Source: Acephala macrosclerotiorum
Taxonomy: Eukaryota; Ascomycota; Leotiomycetes; Helotiales; Mollisiaceae
Direction of reading: 5' to 3'
NCBI GenBank assembly: GCA_014904845.1
Contig: MU119518.1
Span: 1 to 56,835 of the forward strand
Length of the DNA stretch: 56,835 nt
The notes beneath the pieces were generated by a model. The model ran no database searches. It saw only the letters and a program-made list of their open reading frames with translations, and was not told the origin of the DNA. Below are positions 1 to 13,382 of this stretch, in pieces. The stretch's first letter is position 1. Every line of letters begins with the position of its first letter. The position numbers and the translations under genes were made by a program.

Positions 1-2960
1 TAAAATCGAAAATATTAAAATCGAAAAATTTTTCGAAATAAATATTATAAAAATTATAAATTTCAAAGAAAATTATATTAAAAAAAATATTATATTTATA
101 ATAAATCGAAATATTAATTTACAAAATATATAATAATAAAATAATAATAAATATATATAAAATTTTAATATTATAATTCGAATTAATATTTATTTTTTAT
201 TTTTAAAAATCGATATTTATTAAAAGTTTTTTAAAAAATTATATTAAATAATAAAATTATTAAAATATTAATTATTAATTAATTACAATTTATAATATTA
301 TAAAAATTTAATATTAATATTTAATTAAATATTTTTATAATTTAAATTTATAAAATTCGTTTTAATAAAAATATTATTTTATTATAAAAAATTATTCGAA
401 TAAATATTTTATTAAATATTATTATTTTTTATATTATTTTTATAAATATAAAATTTAATAATTTTAAAAAAATTTTAATTTAAAAAAATAAAACTATTTA
501 TAAATATTATTATATTAATTAAAAAAAATTTAATTTAAAATTATTTTATTAATATAAAATTATATTAATTAAAAAAATTTAATTTAAAATTATATTAATT
601 ATATAAATATTTTAATTATTTATTAGTATAACATTTTATAAAAAAGTTTTAATAAGTTAATTATAATGTAAATATTAAATATATTTAATATTTTATTAAT
701 TATTATTATTATTATTAAACATATAAATAATTATTTAAAAAATTTAAATTTATTTTATAAAATAATTATTATTAACGTTTTATATTTAAATAAAAAATTT
801 ATTTTATAAATAATAAACTCGTTTATAGTATTTTAAATTATTAAATTTATAAAAAATATATTTATAAAAATAATATAAAATATATTATATATATATATTA
901 AATTAATACGTATTAAAAATTATTAAAATATATTATTTATAATATTAAAAAAAAAATTCCGTTTATAAAATTTTAATAAAACGTTAAAATAATAATAATT
1001 AAAATTAAAAAAATACTCGTTAAAATTTATAATAATATAAAAAAAATAAAAAAATATTACATTTTATTACATCGAACTTACAAAATTATTTATAATAAAT
1101 TAATCGAAAAATAAATTAATAAAAATATAATTTTATAAATAATAATTAAAATTATTAATAATTTGATAAAATCGAACGATATTATATTTATATTATTAAT
1201 TTTTAAAATTTATTTTAAAATAATTAATAAGAATATATTATCGTTATTAATTATTAAAAAAATTAAAATAATTCGAGTAATTATTAAAAAAAAATATTAT
1301 TTATACGTTTAATATTAAATTAATAATATATTTATAATAAAAAACAATTTCAATACGAAATTTATATTAAATTTATTAATTCTATTTGAAATACGCGTTT
1401 AATATAAAAAAAACGAATAAAAAAAATTATATAAACTATTAATAATTAATAGAAAAATATATATAATTAATATATTTTATAAATTGATTAATTTGCGTTT
1501 AATAATTATTAAATTTTATTATATAAAGAAAAAATATTAAAAATTTATAATCGAATTAATAATTAAAAAAATAATTAATAATTAAAAAAACAAAAATAAA
1601 ATTTTATTATTTTTTAATTAAAAATTAATTTTTTTATTTTTTTAATCGAATAAATTAAATTAAAAATTAATTAAAAAATATAATCGAAAACGATTAAAAA
1701 AATAATGAAATAAAAATATACGTAATAAAAAATCTAAATAAAATAAATATTATAATTATATTAAAAACGATAAAAAAAATTATAAAAATTTTAATAATTA
1801 ATTTTTTATTATTATTATTGAAAAAATTAAAATTTTTATAAATTTTATAATAAATAAAAAAAAACGATATAAAATTATTATTAAAATTATAAAAAAAAAT
1901 ATAATTATAATTTTTAAATAATTATTTAAAATAATTTAAAAAAAATATTAATAATTTAATCATAAAAAAAATTTTTAATTTTATTTAATATAATTTTATT
2001 AAATATATTAAAATTCGAAATTAATTAATAAAATTAAAAATAAAATTATCGATATTTTTTATAAAAAATTAAAATTAATAATTTAAAAATATAATAATAA
2101 AAAAAAAATTAATTTTTATATAATTTTTAATAATTTAAAAAATTAATTAATAATTAATTATTATTTTAAAAAGAATTTTAATTTAATTTTTAAATAAAAA
2201 AATTAAAATATAATTTCGTAATATTATTTAAATTTATATTTAATTTATAATAAATTTTTAATGATTTATATTAATATATTTATTAAAAAAAAATTTATTA
2301 TTTATATTTATTAAATATAATTATAATTATTTTAAAATTTTTATATAAAATTACAAAAATAAAAATATATTAATAAATTATATATTATAAATATTATAAA
2401 AAAAAATTATTTATAATTATATCGATATACAATTTTTATTTTTTAATTATTATTATTAAAAAATTTTTCGATATTATTAAAATATAAATTAATAATACGT
2501 TTATATTAATAATAAAAAAAAAATTATTTTTAAAAAAAATGAATTTAATAATATTAAATTTTTAATTAAATTCCAAAAAATTTTAATATTAAAAATATTA
2601 TTAATTTTTAATAAATACGTTTTAATTTAATTTAAAAATATAATTTAATTTTAATAAAAAAATAAAAATAAAAAAATTAAATTAATAAATATTAAATTAT
2701 TTAATTTTAAATTAAATATTAAAAATAATAAATTAAAAAAGTTTATATTATTATAATTTATTAATTTAAAACAATTTTCAATTTATTTATTATTATTCAA
2801 TATTAAAATTTAATAAAAAAAAATTATTATATTAAATAAAAAATTAAAATAGCAAATTAAAAACTTAAATTAAAAATTTAAATATATTGTTTTCGATTTA
2901 TTTATAATGAAATTTTTCGTTTTTATCGATAATTTATTTATAAATAATAAAGATTTTAAT
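1..2960 (+). repeat. Dispersed repeat X, copy 1 (direct copy at about 51030-54020)
   Basis: Long stretches align in the same order and orientation with about 51030-54020. Anchors are 228-300 against 51437-51520, 650-800 against 51905-52060, and 2870-2950 against 53940-54025. The copies differ mainly by A/G and C/T exchanges and small gaps, as in independently RIP-mutated copies. The length of about 3 kb and the absence of any readable frame suggest the internal part of a retrotransposon, truncated at the window edge. Boundaries are approximate because they were read by eye. Confidence 0.6.
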
Positions 2961-3523
2961 TTTTAAATTAAATATAAAATTATTCTAATAAATAAATATT
3001 AATTAAACAATAAAAAATTCGAAATTAAAATTTTATTTATTTATTATAATTTTATTAAAAATAAACGTATTATTAAAAACGTTTTAATTTTTAAAATATA
3101 TAATATAATAAAAAAAATCGATATAACGATTATAATCGAATTTATTATTAATATAATTATTTAATAATTCGATTTTTTTAAAATTTTAATAATCGTTTAT
3201 ATAAATTTATATTCGTTATACGAATATTTAATCAAATTAAAAACAATTAAAAAAAAGCGTTTTATAATCGATATTATAATTTTTTATTAATCGTATAAAT
3301 ATAAAAAATTATAAAAAATTTAATAAATTAATAATTAAAATAATTTAACGAATATTATAATAAAATTTTAAAAAAGTTTTTAAATACGAATTATTTTAAA
3401 ATTCGAATAAAAATATAAATTATAATAAAAAATAAAAATAAAAACATTTTTTTAAAAAATTAAATTAAATTAATTTTTATTACAAAAAAAAAATATTAAT
3501 ATAAATATAATATTAATTTAATA

Positions 3524-4700
3524 ATCACGTGAAATACTAGATCAAATTGGATTTAGTGTCGTTTATATTAAAATTAAAATTATATTTTTCAATTTTTATA
3601 CGTTTATTAATTTTATAATTTATAATTAATTAACGAATTATTTAATTTATTTATTTATTTCGTTTTTAATTTATTATTTATAATAAATATTTTTAGTAAT
3701 ATTAATAATATCAATCGTTATTTTATATCGATTAATAAATTTTATATTTTTTTTTTTTTAAATATTATTTCGAAAAATAAAAAATAATTAATTTTATAAA
3801 TAATTTTATAAGTAATTTAAATATTTTAATAATATTATATAATAAAAACGAATATAAAAATAAATATACGTTTTCAAAAAATAAATATTTTTAATAAACG
3901 TTTTTATAATACGTTTTTCGATAATAATTTATAAAAACTTCGTATAATCGTAATTTAATATTAATATATTATTCGATCGATTAATTCGAAATTATAAAAT
4001 ATAAATATAATTAAAATAAAAAATAAAAAATAATATCGATTTAATATAATATTTAAAATTAAATAATAAATATAATAATTTAATTAATTATTTAATCTAA
4101 TTTTTCGTAAAATAATATTATTTTATATAATAAACGTAAATTTAAATTAATTATTTAAAAGTTCGAATTTTTTTATAATTAATTTTTTTAAATTTTTAAA
4201 AAATAATTAAATATTTTAATTTTTTTTTTATAAAAAAAAATAATAAAATTTTTATAATTCGATAATATTTAACGATATTCGATCGAAATTTTTTAATACT
4301 TTTTATAATAAATTTATTAATATTTTTAATTTATTATATTTCGTTTTTTTAATAAATTTTTATTAATTCGTAATTAAAAATAATTATTAATTAATATTAA
4401 TATTATTTAAAAATATCGTATTATTAATAAATAATTTAAATATATATAAAATTTTTTTTTAAATTTTAATATAAATATTAATTTATAATTAATTAAAACT
4501 ATTTAAAAAACGAAACTCGAAATATAAAATTTTTATTTCGAAAATAAAAATAAAATAATATTAATTATATACGATTTTAAATCGTATATTAATATTATAT
4601 AATATTTATTTCGATAATTAATATTATTATTTTTTTATTTAAAATTTTTTTTTAATAAATTTCGAAAATTATTATAAATAATAATAATTTTCGATTTTAT
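3524..4700 (+). repeat. Dispersed repeat Y, plus-oriented copy
   Basis: The segment begins with a surviving CACGTG-containing terminus near 3524. From about 3770 it aligns as an inverted copy with 44460-45377, and the part at about 3660-3770 aligns with sequence just after 48927. The terminus also matches the inverted sequence ending at 56441. Near 4568-4590 there is a short palindrome (ACGATTTTAAATCGT) whose counterpart lies near 44490-44510. A terminus with CACGTG close to its start is typical of some fungal LTRs, but the element class is not proven. Confidence 0.5.
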
Positions 4701-6699
4701 ATATAATATTATATTTATATTTTTCACGATTTTTTAATATTATTTAATTAATTATTTTTAAATAAATTAAAATAACGAATATAAAAATATATAATAAATA
4801 TTAATTTAAAATATTTTTATTTATTAATATATTTAATATATATATAAATAAAATTTTAATTAATATATTTAATATAATTATAATATTTTTTATTAATAAA
4901 TTATAAATATATTTTATATTTTAATATTTTAATAAATTTATATTTAATTTTATTTTAATATTATAAATATTAAAATCGTTCGATTTTAGTTTTTTATCGA
5001 TTTTAATAATTTTATAAATTTTATTTTTAATTAAATTAATATTTTTATATAATTTATTATTCAAATTAATATTAATATTATATATATATATATATTATCG
5101 TTTTATTTTTTTTTAATACGATTATTTTTTATTTTAAATAATTTATTTTATAATAAAAACAATTATTAAAATTATAAAAAAAACACGAAAATAAATTGAA
5201 AATATTAAAAAATCGATTAAAAATATTAATCGAAATTAAAATTTTTTTAAATTAATCGAAATATATTAAAATTAAACTTTATAAAATATTTATAATACGA
5301 TATAATAATAAAAACGAGACGAGTTTAATACGAATATAAAAAATTGAAAAAATTAAAAAAATTTTAAAAGTATAAATAGTATAAATAAAATATTATTATA
5401 AATTTAAATAATAAAAATATTTAAATTTAATATATAATTCGAAGAATTTTTTTTTTAAAATATAAAATTTAAATATATAAAAAAATCGAAAATAGTACGA
5501 CGATAATAATATACGTAATATTAATTAATTTATAAAAATATAATATATATAATATGAAAATAAAAATCGAAATAATATTATTAAATCGAGCGATATTAAA
5601 TTGTAATTTATCGTTCGTTCGATCGAGATTTCGTTTTTAATATTATTTCGTATTTAGATTATTTTTTTAATTACGTAAATCGAATAATTAACAATTAAAA
5701 AATATTTTTTACAATTGTAAATATTATTTCGTTTATTTATTTATAATTAAAATTAAATATAATATATTTTTTAAAAGTTTAATAAAAACGTTAAATAGAA
5801 ATAATTAATCGAAAAAATATATTACTAATAAAAAAACGAAAATATATAAAATAATAAAAATTAAATAAAAATAATATTAATAATAATAATTACAAAACTC
5901 GAAAATTAATAATATAATAAAAAAAATATTTCAATTTATTTTATATTATTTTTTATTAATAAAATTAAATAATAATCGATTTATTTTAATTTTAAAAAAC
6001 GAATAAAAACTATATAAATTTATATGAAAAATAATTTTTTTTTAATAATAAATAATATAAAATATTAAAATAATTATTATATATAATAATTTAATTTTAA
6101 AAAATTTAAATAACAAAATATTTAATATAATCTTTTTTAAAAAAAAAAATTTATATTTAATTAATATTATTATTAAAATAATAATACTTTTAAATAATAT
6201 ACGATTATATTTTTTTTATTTAAATTAATTAATTTTAAAATTTTATATATTTTTTTAATTTAATATTTTTATTTTTAATTAATTTTTAAATATATTAAAA
6301 TTAAAATTTTTATATATTTTTAATTTATTATATATAATAAATATTTTTAATAATATTAATATTAATTAATAATTATTTATTTAATTATAAAATAATTAAA
6401 ATTATTTAAAAAGAATTATTATTTTTTATAAAATATATTAAAAAATTTATATTATATTTTTAAATATTATTAAATTATAAAAAAATTTATTTTCTATAAA
6501 AATAAAATTTTAATATTATATAGATTTTAAAAATTCAAATAAATAATTAATTAAATTATTTTATTTATTATAATTAATCGAAATATAATATAATAAAAAA
6601 TATTTTAAAAAAATAAAAAATTATTTAAAATTATTTAATTATAAATATAATTTTAAAAAAAAAATATAATATTAAATTATAAATTATAAAATATAAAAT

Positions 6700-6890
6700 A
6701 AAAAAAATTAATATTAAATTAATATTTATTTTTTTATTAAAAATTTAAAAAATTTTCATAAATAAAATTATAATTTAAAAATAATAATTATATAATTTTT
6801 ATAATATTTTTTATTTTACGTATAAATTTATATAAATTTTATATAAATTATAAATTAATTAAAAATTATATTAATAAAATATTTAATTTT
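6700..6890 (+). repeat. Dispersed repeat Z, copy 1
   Basis: About 190 bp aligns in direct orientation with 14405-14640, including the shared run TTATTAAAAATTTAAAAAAT and the following region up to TTAATAAAATATTTAA. The second copy keeps a few more C and G residues, for instance GCGAA and CCTCG, so it is less thoroughly mutated. Element class unknown. Confidence 0.45.
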
Positions 6891-8663
6891 ATATATAATA
6901 AAATTTTTTTTTTTATAATATTATTTTTAATATTAAATTTCTATTATAAATTTTATTAATTTTTTGTAATAATTATTATAAATTTTTATTATTTTTATAT
7001 TTTTTATAAAATTCGAATTATATAAATATAAAATAAAAATACTTTTTAATTAATTTATTTTTATCGAATTAATAAATCGATTTTAAAAATTTATTAATAA
7101 TATATTATAAAAATATATAAATAAATATTTATTATATTTTTATAATAATTATAATAATAATTATTTTATTAATTAATAAATAAAATAATTATTTATTTTT
7201 TTTATATATAAAATAATATATAAATTTTTATAATATTATTTTTATATTATATTTTTTAATAAAATATTATAATTAAAATTATAAACGTTTTATATTATTT
7301 AATTAATTAAAATTAAAATAATTTAATTTTAATTCGATATAATATAATTTTTTTAAAATTATAAAACGAAATTTTAAATTTTTTTTATATAATCGAATAA
7401 ATTTTTTTTTATATTCGATTTTTTTAAATTATTTCGTATTTTTTTAATTAAATTTTAAAATTTTTTTGGATTTTTTAATTTTTATTTAATATATTAATTA
7501 TTTTTATAAAAAAATTAATATTTTTTAATTTAAAATCGAATATTATTTTTATTATTTTAAATATTTTATAATTAATTTTTAATATAAATATAAATCGAAA
7601 TTTAATTCGAAGAATTATAAAAAATATAATAATAATAAAATTTTTTATATAAAAATATATATAATTCTCGAAATATTTTTAATATAATATAATAAAATGA
7701 TATATTATGTAATTTATTTAAAAATATATTAAAAAATTTAATATTTTATATTTTTAATTTTTTAAATAATTTTTTATGTAATTTGCAAATATTAAAATTA
7801 ATTTTAAAAAATTAATTTTTTTATAATAATTATAAAATATAAATTTTATATATTATTTTATAATTTAAAAATTTATATAAAAAAATTTTTAAAAAATATA
7901 ATTAAAAATTATATTTTTAATTTTAATTTAAAAATATTTTAATTAAATTTAAATTAATTAATTTTTTTAAATAAATTACAATCGAAAAAAAAAAAAAATT
8001 TTAAAATTTTTTTTTAATAAATAATATATTTTTAAAATAAATTTTTTTATTATATTATTTTTAAAATTATATTAATATTTTAAATAATTTTTTAAAAAAT
8101 TTTATATTATTAATATAAAAATTATTATATAAATAAAAATAAATATTTATAAATTTAATATTTTTAATATTATAATTATAAAATTTTAAATTTTAAAAAA
8201 ATTTATTATTATTATTAAAATTTTTAATATTTTTTTTCAATTTATAAAATATATTTAATTAATTTTTTTAATTATTATTAATTTTTTTTAATATTTTATT
8301 ATCGATAAAAATAATAATAATAATAATATTTTTATAAAATATTATAATTATTTAAAAAAAAAAAAATTTTTTTTAATATTTAAAATTATTAAATTAGTAT
8401 ATAATAAAATAAAAATTAATTAATTAATTTTTATTAATTTATATAATTAAAAAAATAAAAATAAATAATTTATATATATTTTAAAAATTTATTATATTTT
8501 TATTTTAATTTTTTTATAAAATTTTATTTAATTTTTTATTTAAAAAAATAAATCAAAATTTTTATAATTTTTATTATAAAAATTTAAAATTTTTTTTATA
8601 TTTTTAAAATTAAAATATATTAATAATTATATATATTAAAAATAAAAAAATATATTAATCAAT

Positions 8664-9349
8664 TATTAATAATATTAACGATTTACCAATGACGTATATT
8701 ATATAATAATTGCATATTTAAATTTTTAGCGTTTAATAATAATCGATTAATAAATAAATTCAAACTAATAAAAATATTAAAATTCTCGATTCTCGAGTAA
8801 TTTTAAACGATTATAAACGGTATTTATATAATTATATTTAATTAATTAAATCGTTTAATAGTTTTAAAGTATTTTATTTAAATTATAATTATATATTTAT
8901 TTATAATTACTATTTGCACATAAAATCAATTAATTTACTCGCGTAAATTTTATTTAAATCGATCGATTTTACGATTAAATTTTAAATAATATTAATATTT
9001 TTAATAATTAATCGATTAAAAAGCGATTATTAGTCTATATATAAATTTTAATAAAAAACATTAAAACTTAACAATTTTTAATTTTATAATTTAATATTTT
9101 AATATACGTTTGATAAATTTATTTAAAAAATTTATAATAAATTAAATAAATATTATAAATTATAAATTTTAAATATTTAAATATTTAATTTTAAATTAAT
9201 ACTATTAATAATATTTTAATATTATTAGTATCAAATTAATACTATTAATACTAGATTAAAATAATCGATAACGCTAATAATCGATTAAATTATTATTAAC
9301 TCGTTAATAACGTTATTAATATATATATTTTTCGATAAAATAATTAATA
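8664..9349 (+). repeat. LTR-like repeat L, copy 1 (plus)
   Basis: This is one of four related 0.69-0.75 kb segments (the others are at 30612-31356, 49623-50329 and, inverted, 55216-55923). All share the same order of landmarks. A TATTAATAATATTA-like start is followed by ACTAATAACGCGC-type sequence and an AATCGATTAATAA block. A GATCGATTTTA block follows, and they end at TTTTTCGATAAAA plus ATTAATA. This copy is the most heavily AT-converted. The size and dispersed direct/inverted distribution fit LTRs. Similarity extends about 40 bp upstream of the start given, so the left edge is uncertain. No target duplication could be found. Confidence 0.55.
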
Positions 9350-12300
9350 AAAAAATATTTTTTTAATATATTATAATTTTTTAATTATTTTTTTTATTTA
9401 ATTAAATATTTATAATTTAACAAAAAATTATTTTTTATTTTTATTTATTATTATTATTAATAAACTTTAAATTAATATTAATAATATATTTTTTAAAAAA
9501 AGAAAAATTTGAAAAATAAAATAAAATTAAAACTATAAAAAAAATAATTAAAATTTATAAATAATTTTATTAATATATTTTTTAATTTAAAATAATTTAA
9601 TAAATTTAAAAATTCTTTTTTTTAATTTTAATTAAATATTTTTCGTAAATAATAAAATTTATAATTTTATTATAAAATATTTATCGAGTTTATATTTATT
9701 ATAATATTTTTTTTTTAAAATTTTATATATAATTTTAAAGTTTTTAAATTTTTTTTTTTTTTTTTAAAAATTTTATAATAAATATAAATTATAATTATAA
9801 ATAATTTTAAAAAAAATTATTTAAAACGTTTAATATTTTAAATTATTATAAATTAATTCTAAGAATAAAAATTTATTTATTTAATTATTTCTTTTAATAT
9901 TATAATAATAATATAAATAATATTTAAATATTTAATTTATTTATTAATTTAAAAATAAAATATTATAAAAAATTATTTTAATTCGAAATAATATTATTAA
10001 AAGTTTTATTTTATAAAAAAATAATTAATTTGAAAATAATAATAATTTTATAATAAAAAATATATTTTATTATTTTTAAATAATATTAAATAATAATAAA
10101 TATATTATTAAAATTATTTTTATAAAAAAATAATTTTATAATAAAATTTAATAAATTATAATAAAATATTAATAAATTTATAAAATATATAATATTTAAT
10201 TTTAATTTTTTAATTAATATTATATTTTTAAATATAATTACATATATTATTTTTAAATTTTTTTTAATAATAAATTTTTCATATAATTTTTAACGTTTTA
10301 TTTATATCGAAATAATTTATTAAAAAATTATTATAATAAAATTTTATAATTTCGATTTTAAATATAAAATTATAAAATATAAAAATTTTTATTTATTAAT
10401 TTATTAAATTTTTTATTTTTAAAAAATTTTTTTATACGTTTTATTAATTTATATTAATTTATTATTTTATTATAAAAACAAAATAAAATCAATAAAAAAT
10501 ATTAATATAATATTTAAACGTATTATTATATATATTTATAATTAATTAAATTTATTAATAATTAAAAAGTTTAATTATTATATTTTTTATTAAAAATTTT
10601 ATTTATAATTAAAAAAATTTTTAATTTAATTAAAATATTTTAAATTATAATTATAATTTTTATTTTTATTTTATTTTAAAAAAATAAAAAATAAAAATTT
10701 TTAAAAAAGATTTTTAAACGATTTATTATTATAATTAATAATTATTTTTATAATATATTTAATATTTTTAAAATAATAATATTATTATTTAAAATTTTAT
10801 TATAAATTATATAATTTTTTTTTATATTATTAATTTTATAAAAAAAAAAATTACGAAATATTAATATTACTTCGAATTATTTTTTAAATTTTTTTATTAT
10901 AATAAAATTCTTTTAATAATAAATTTCGATATATTAATTTTTAAATAAATTTTTTTTTAAATATTTTAAATTTCTCGAAAAAAAAAATTAATTTAAATTA
11001 TTTAATAATTATTTAAATTTTTTTCGAATTTAAATATATTTTATTATAATTAATAATAAATTTAAAAAAATTTATTTAATTTTTATTAAATTTATATTTG
11101 TAAAGTTTTTTTATTATTTAAAATATATATAATTTATATTTAATAAAATTTTAAAAATAAAATAAAATATTATTTAAATAAATTATAATAAAATAATTTA
11201 ATAAACTCGAAAAAATTTTATTAATATATATTTAAAAAATCGTTAATATATTTATTAATTCGAATAATATTATTTAATATTTAAAATAATTATAATAAAT
11301 TAATAAAATTATTTATTAAATATTTTTTTTTAAATATATATTTAATATTAAATATTTTTTAAATTTAATTTAATATAAATTTAAATATTTATAAATTAAT
11401 TTAAAATTTTATTAATTAAAAATATAAAATATATATATATTCTTTTTTTTAAAAAAAAATAATAATATAATTACGAATTATTATTAATTAAAATTTTATA
11501 AAATTATATAAAAATTTATATAAAATATAATTTTTTATTTTAATTATATATTTATATTTTTTTTATTGTAAAAAAAAAATTATTTTTAAACTATTATAAA
11601 AACATTTAATATTTGCGATTTTTAAAAAACAAATAATTTTATTTTTAAATTTAAATATTTATATTTTATATAATTAATTAAATAATTATATAAATTTTAA
11701 TATTTAATTTAATTTTAAAAAAATTTATAATTTCGAAAAAATTTAAAATTTTAATATTATTTTAAATTATTATATAAATTTATTTTTTTATTAATAATAT
11801 TTTAAATATAATAATTTTTTTTTAATATTATTTTATAATTCGATTTATTATAATAATAAAATTATTATTTAAAATTATTAATAATAATTAAAATTTTAAA
11901 AAATATATTATATTTAACGTTAAAAATAAATTTATTTTTTTTATTATATAATTATTAATAAAATTATTATTTGTATTAATATTTTTTTATTTAAAAAATT
12001 TTTTAATAAAAAAATATATAAATATTTTATTAAATTAATTTATATTTAAAATTTAATTTCGTTTTTTTTTAAATTAAAAAAATTTTAAAAAAAAAAATTT
12101 TATATATTATTTTAATTAATTTTTTATTTTAAAAATTTTAAAAATTTTTTTATTATAAATTTAATCAAATGTTTTTAAATTATTATTATTATTATTTAAA
12201 TTAAAAATAAATAATTTTTTAAAATTAAAAATTTAATTAAAAACTTTTTTTTTTTATTTTTTTTTTTTATTATTAAATTTAAACTTTTTAAAAAAATTAT

Positions 12301-12680
12301 AATTTTTTTTATTATTTTTTTATATTATAATCGAAATAATTATTTTTTATTTTTTAAAAAAATTTTAAATTATAATTTAATTTTTTAAAAATTTTATAAA
12401 AATAATTTTATTATAAAAAAAAATTTTATTAATTTTTTATAAAAAAATTTATAATAACGTTTAAAAAAATTTATATATAATTATTTTTTTTATATATTAA
12501 TAAATCTCGCTCGTATTTATATATATAATTATAAATTTATAATATTATTTCGTTTTTATTATTATTTTAAATAAAATTATATATTTAAATTTTTTAATTT
12601 TTTTAAAATATTCGAATTTTAAAAAAATTAATAATAAAAAATTATAAAAAGAATTATTTATTTTTTATTTTTAAATTTAT

Positions 12681-12822
12681 TGTCACATATATATAGTGAT
12701 ACTGCAGTGGTGGTAAAGAGCTTAATTCAACTAAGAAGTGCTACCACGGACTATATAGTCCGTGACACGTGACTGGACCGGTGCCTGAGGCACCAGTGTG
12801 TAGAGACAGAGTTCCTGTAACA
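12681..12822 (-). repeat. LTR of the TRIM element (left copy; 3' LTR in element orientation)
   Basis: 142 bp, matching 13241-13382 with about 12 differences, all of them transitions. It contains a perfect 20 bp palindrome CACGGACTATATAGTCCGTG (12745-12764), then CACGTGAC and a hairpin GGTGCC-TGA-GGCACC. Confidence 0.85.
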
Positions 12823-12885
12823 ATTCCCTCTTAGAAAAGAATGACGACGTCCTCGTCGTAGTGTAGCCAATATGATCCTCCTAAC

Positions 12886-12906
12886 AGTCTCTAATATGGA
12901 GAGACT
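12886..12906. other. Hairpin 1 in TRIM interior, 7 bp stem, loop AATATGG
   Basis: AGTCTCT-AATATGG-AGAGACT is a perfect 7 bp stem around a 7 nt loop. A second interior hairpin at 13047-13067 has the same loop and stem length but an unrelated stem. A further small hairpin, ACGACG-TCCT-CGTCGT, lies just upstream at 12844-12859. Confidence 0.7.
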
Positions 12907-13046
12907 CCCCCACTAGGCTTGCGCCGGGGGTGTAGCGGACGTAGAACCCTATTATATCCCCCTACTACTACCTCCTTTTCCACCGCACTCCACTCCTTGT
13001 TTTGCACCTTATTCTTCCTTCCAATTGCTACCACCGAGTATGCCAC

Positions 13047-13067
13047 ACGTCCTAATATGGAGGACGT
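13047..13067. other. Hairpin 2 in TRIM interior, 7 bp stem, loop AATATGG
   Basis: ACGTCCT-AATATGG-AGGACGT has the same 7 nt loop as hairpin 1 with a different, fully complementary 7 bp stem. Identical loops on different stems suggest that a structure in the element's RNA matters rather than the stem sequence. Confidence 0.7.
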
Positions 13068-13240
13068 CTGCGAGGGGAAAGGCGTAGGGTGACTCTGCCG
13101 GTGAGAGTGTGTGCTCTTAAGGAGAAAAGAGCGGTGGGTAGCAGAAAGCTCTCTCTGCAGGGGCGGGGGAACGTCGCTTTGTCGCTTTTCGATTTCGTAG
13201 GGATAAGAAGGCCCGTAGATCTTAAAGTGTTGCTACCATT

Positions 13241-13382
13241 TGTCACGCATATATAGTGATGCTGCAGTGGTGGTAGAGAGCTTGATTCAACTAAGGGGTG
13301 CTACCACGGACTATATAGTCCGTGACACGTGACTGGACCGGTGCCTGAGGCACCAGTGTATAGGGACAGAGTTCTCGTAATA
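13241..13382 (-). repeat. LTR of the TRIM element (right copy; 5' LTR in element orientation)
   Basis: 142 bp, the same length as the left LTR. The final CA of the left copy reads TA here (13381-13382), a C to T change as expected of RIP. The 20 bp palindrome lies at 13305-13324 and is unchanged, as is the GGTGCC-TGA-GGCACC hairpin. Confidence 0.85.

Larger units (their letters stand above)
1..12680. repeat. RIP-degraded AT-rich transposon block (left)
   Basis: This stretch is almost pure A and T, with no credible reading frame on either strand. The few G and C bases occur mostly as CG dinucleotides. That is the end state expected of RIP on repeated DNA, in which C becomes T on both strands except in CpG context. 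Several sub-segments recur elsewhere in the window and are listed separately (1-2960, 3524-4700, 6700-6890, 8664-9349). Between those I see only low-complexity A/T sequence and no gene. A mitochondrial or centromeric origin is less likely because recognisable, mutated transposon pieces are embedded in the same type of DNA. Confidence 0.85.
12681..13382 (-). mobile_element. TRIM-like miniature LTR retrotransposon, RIP-spared
   Basis: Two 142 bp direct terminal repeats (12681-12822 and 13241-13382) flank a 418 bp interior. The element is bounded by a perfect 5 bp target duplication, TTTAT at 12676-12680 and again at 13383-13387. Read on the minus strand, each LTR starts TGTTAC (TATTAC in the right-hand copy) and ends GTGACA. 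Two bases after the minus-strand 5' LTR comes TGGTAGCA, a good start for a primer-binding site complementary to initiator Met tRNA. A purine tract AAGAGGGAA directly precedes the other LTR. The interior has no convincing gene; a 64-codon frame at 13052-13246 resembles nothing I know. At 702 bp with no coding capacity it fits a terminal-repeat retrotransposon in miniature. It keeps normal GC content inside DNA that is otherwise nearly GC-free. Confidence 0.85.

Noticed and set aside
1..12680. Mitochondrial or centromeric DNA as the source of the AT-rich sequence
   Set aside because: No mitochondrial gene or tRNA is visible, CG pairs are preferentially kept, and recognisable transposon parts show transition-type conversion. 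Centromeric function cannot be judged from sequence.
13052..13246. 64-codon minus-strand frame in the TRIM as a Gag remnant
   Set aside because: It begins at the LTR/primer-site junction and has no zinc knuckle or known motif; most likely a chance frame.
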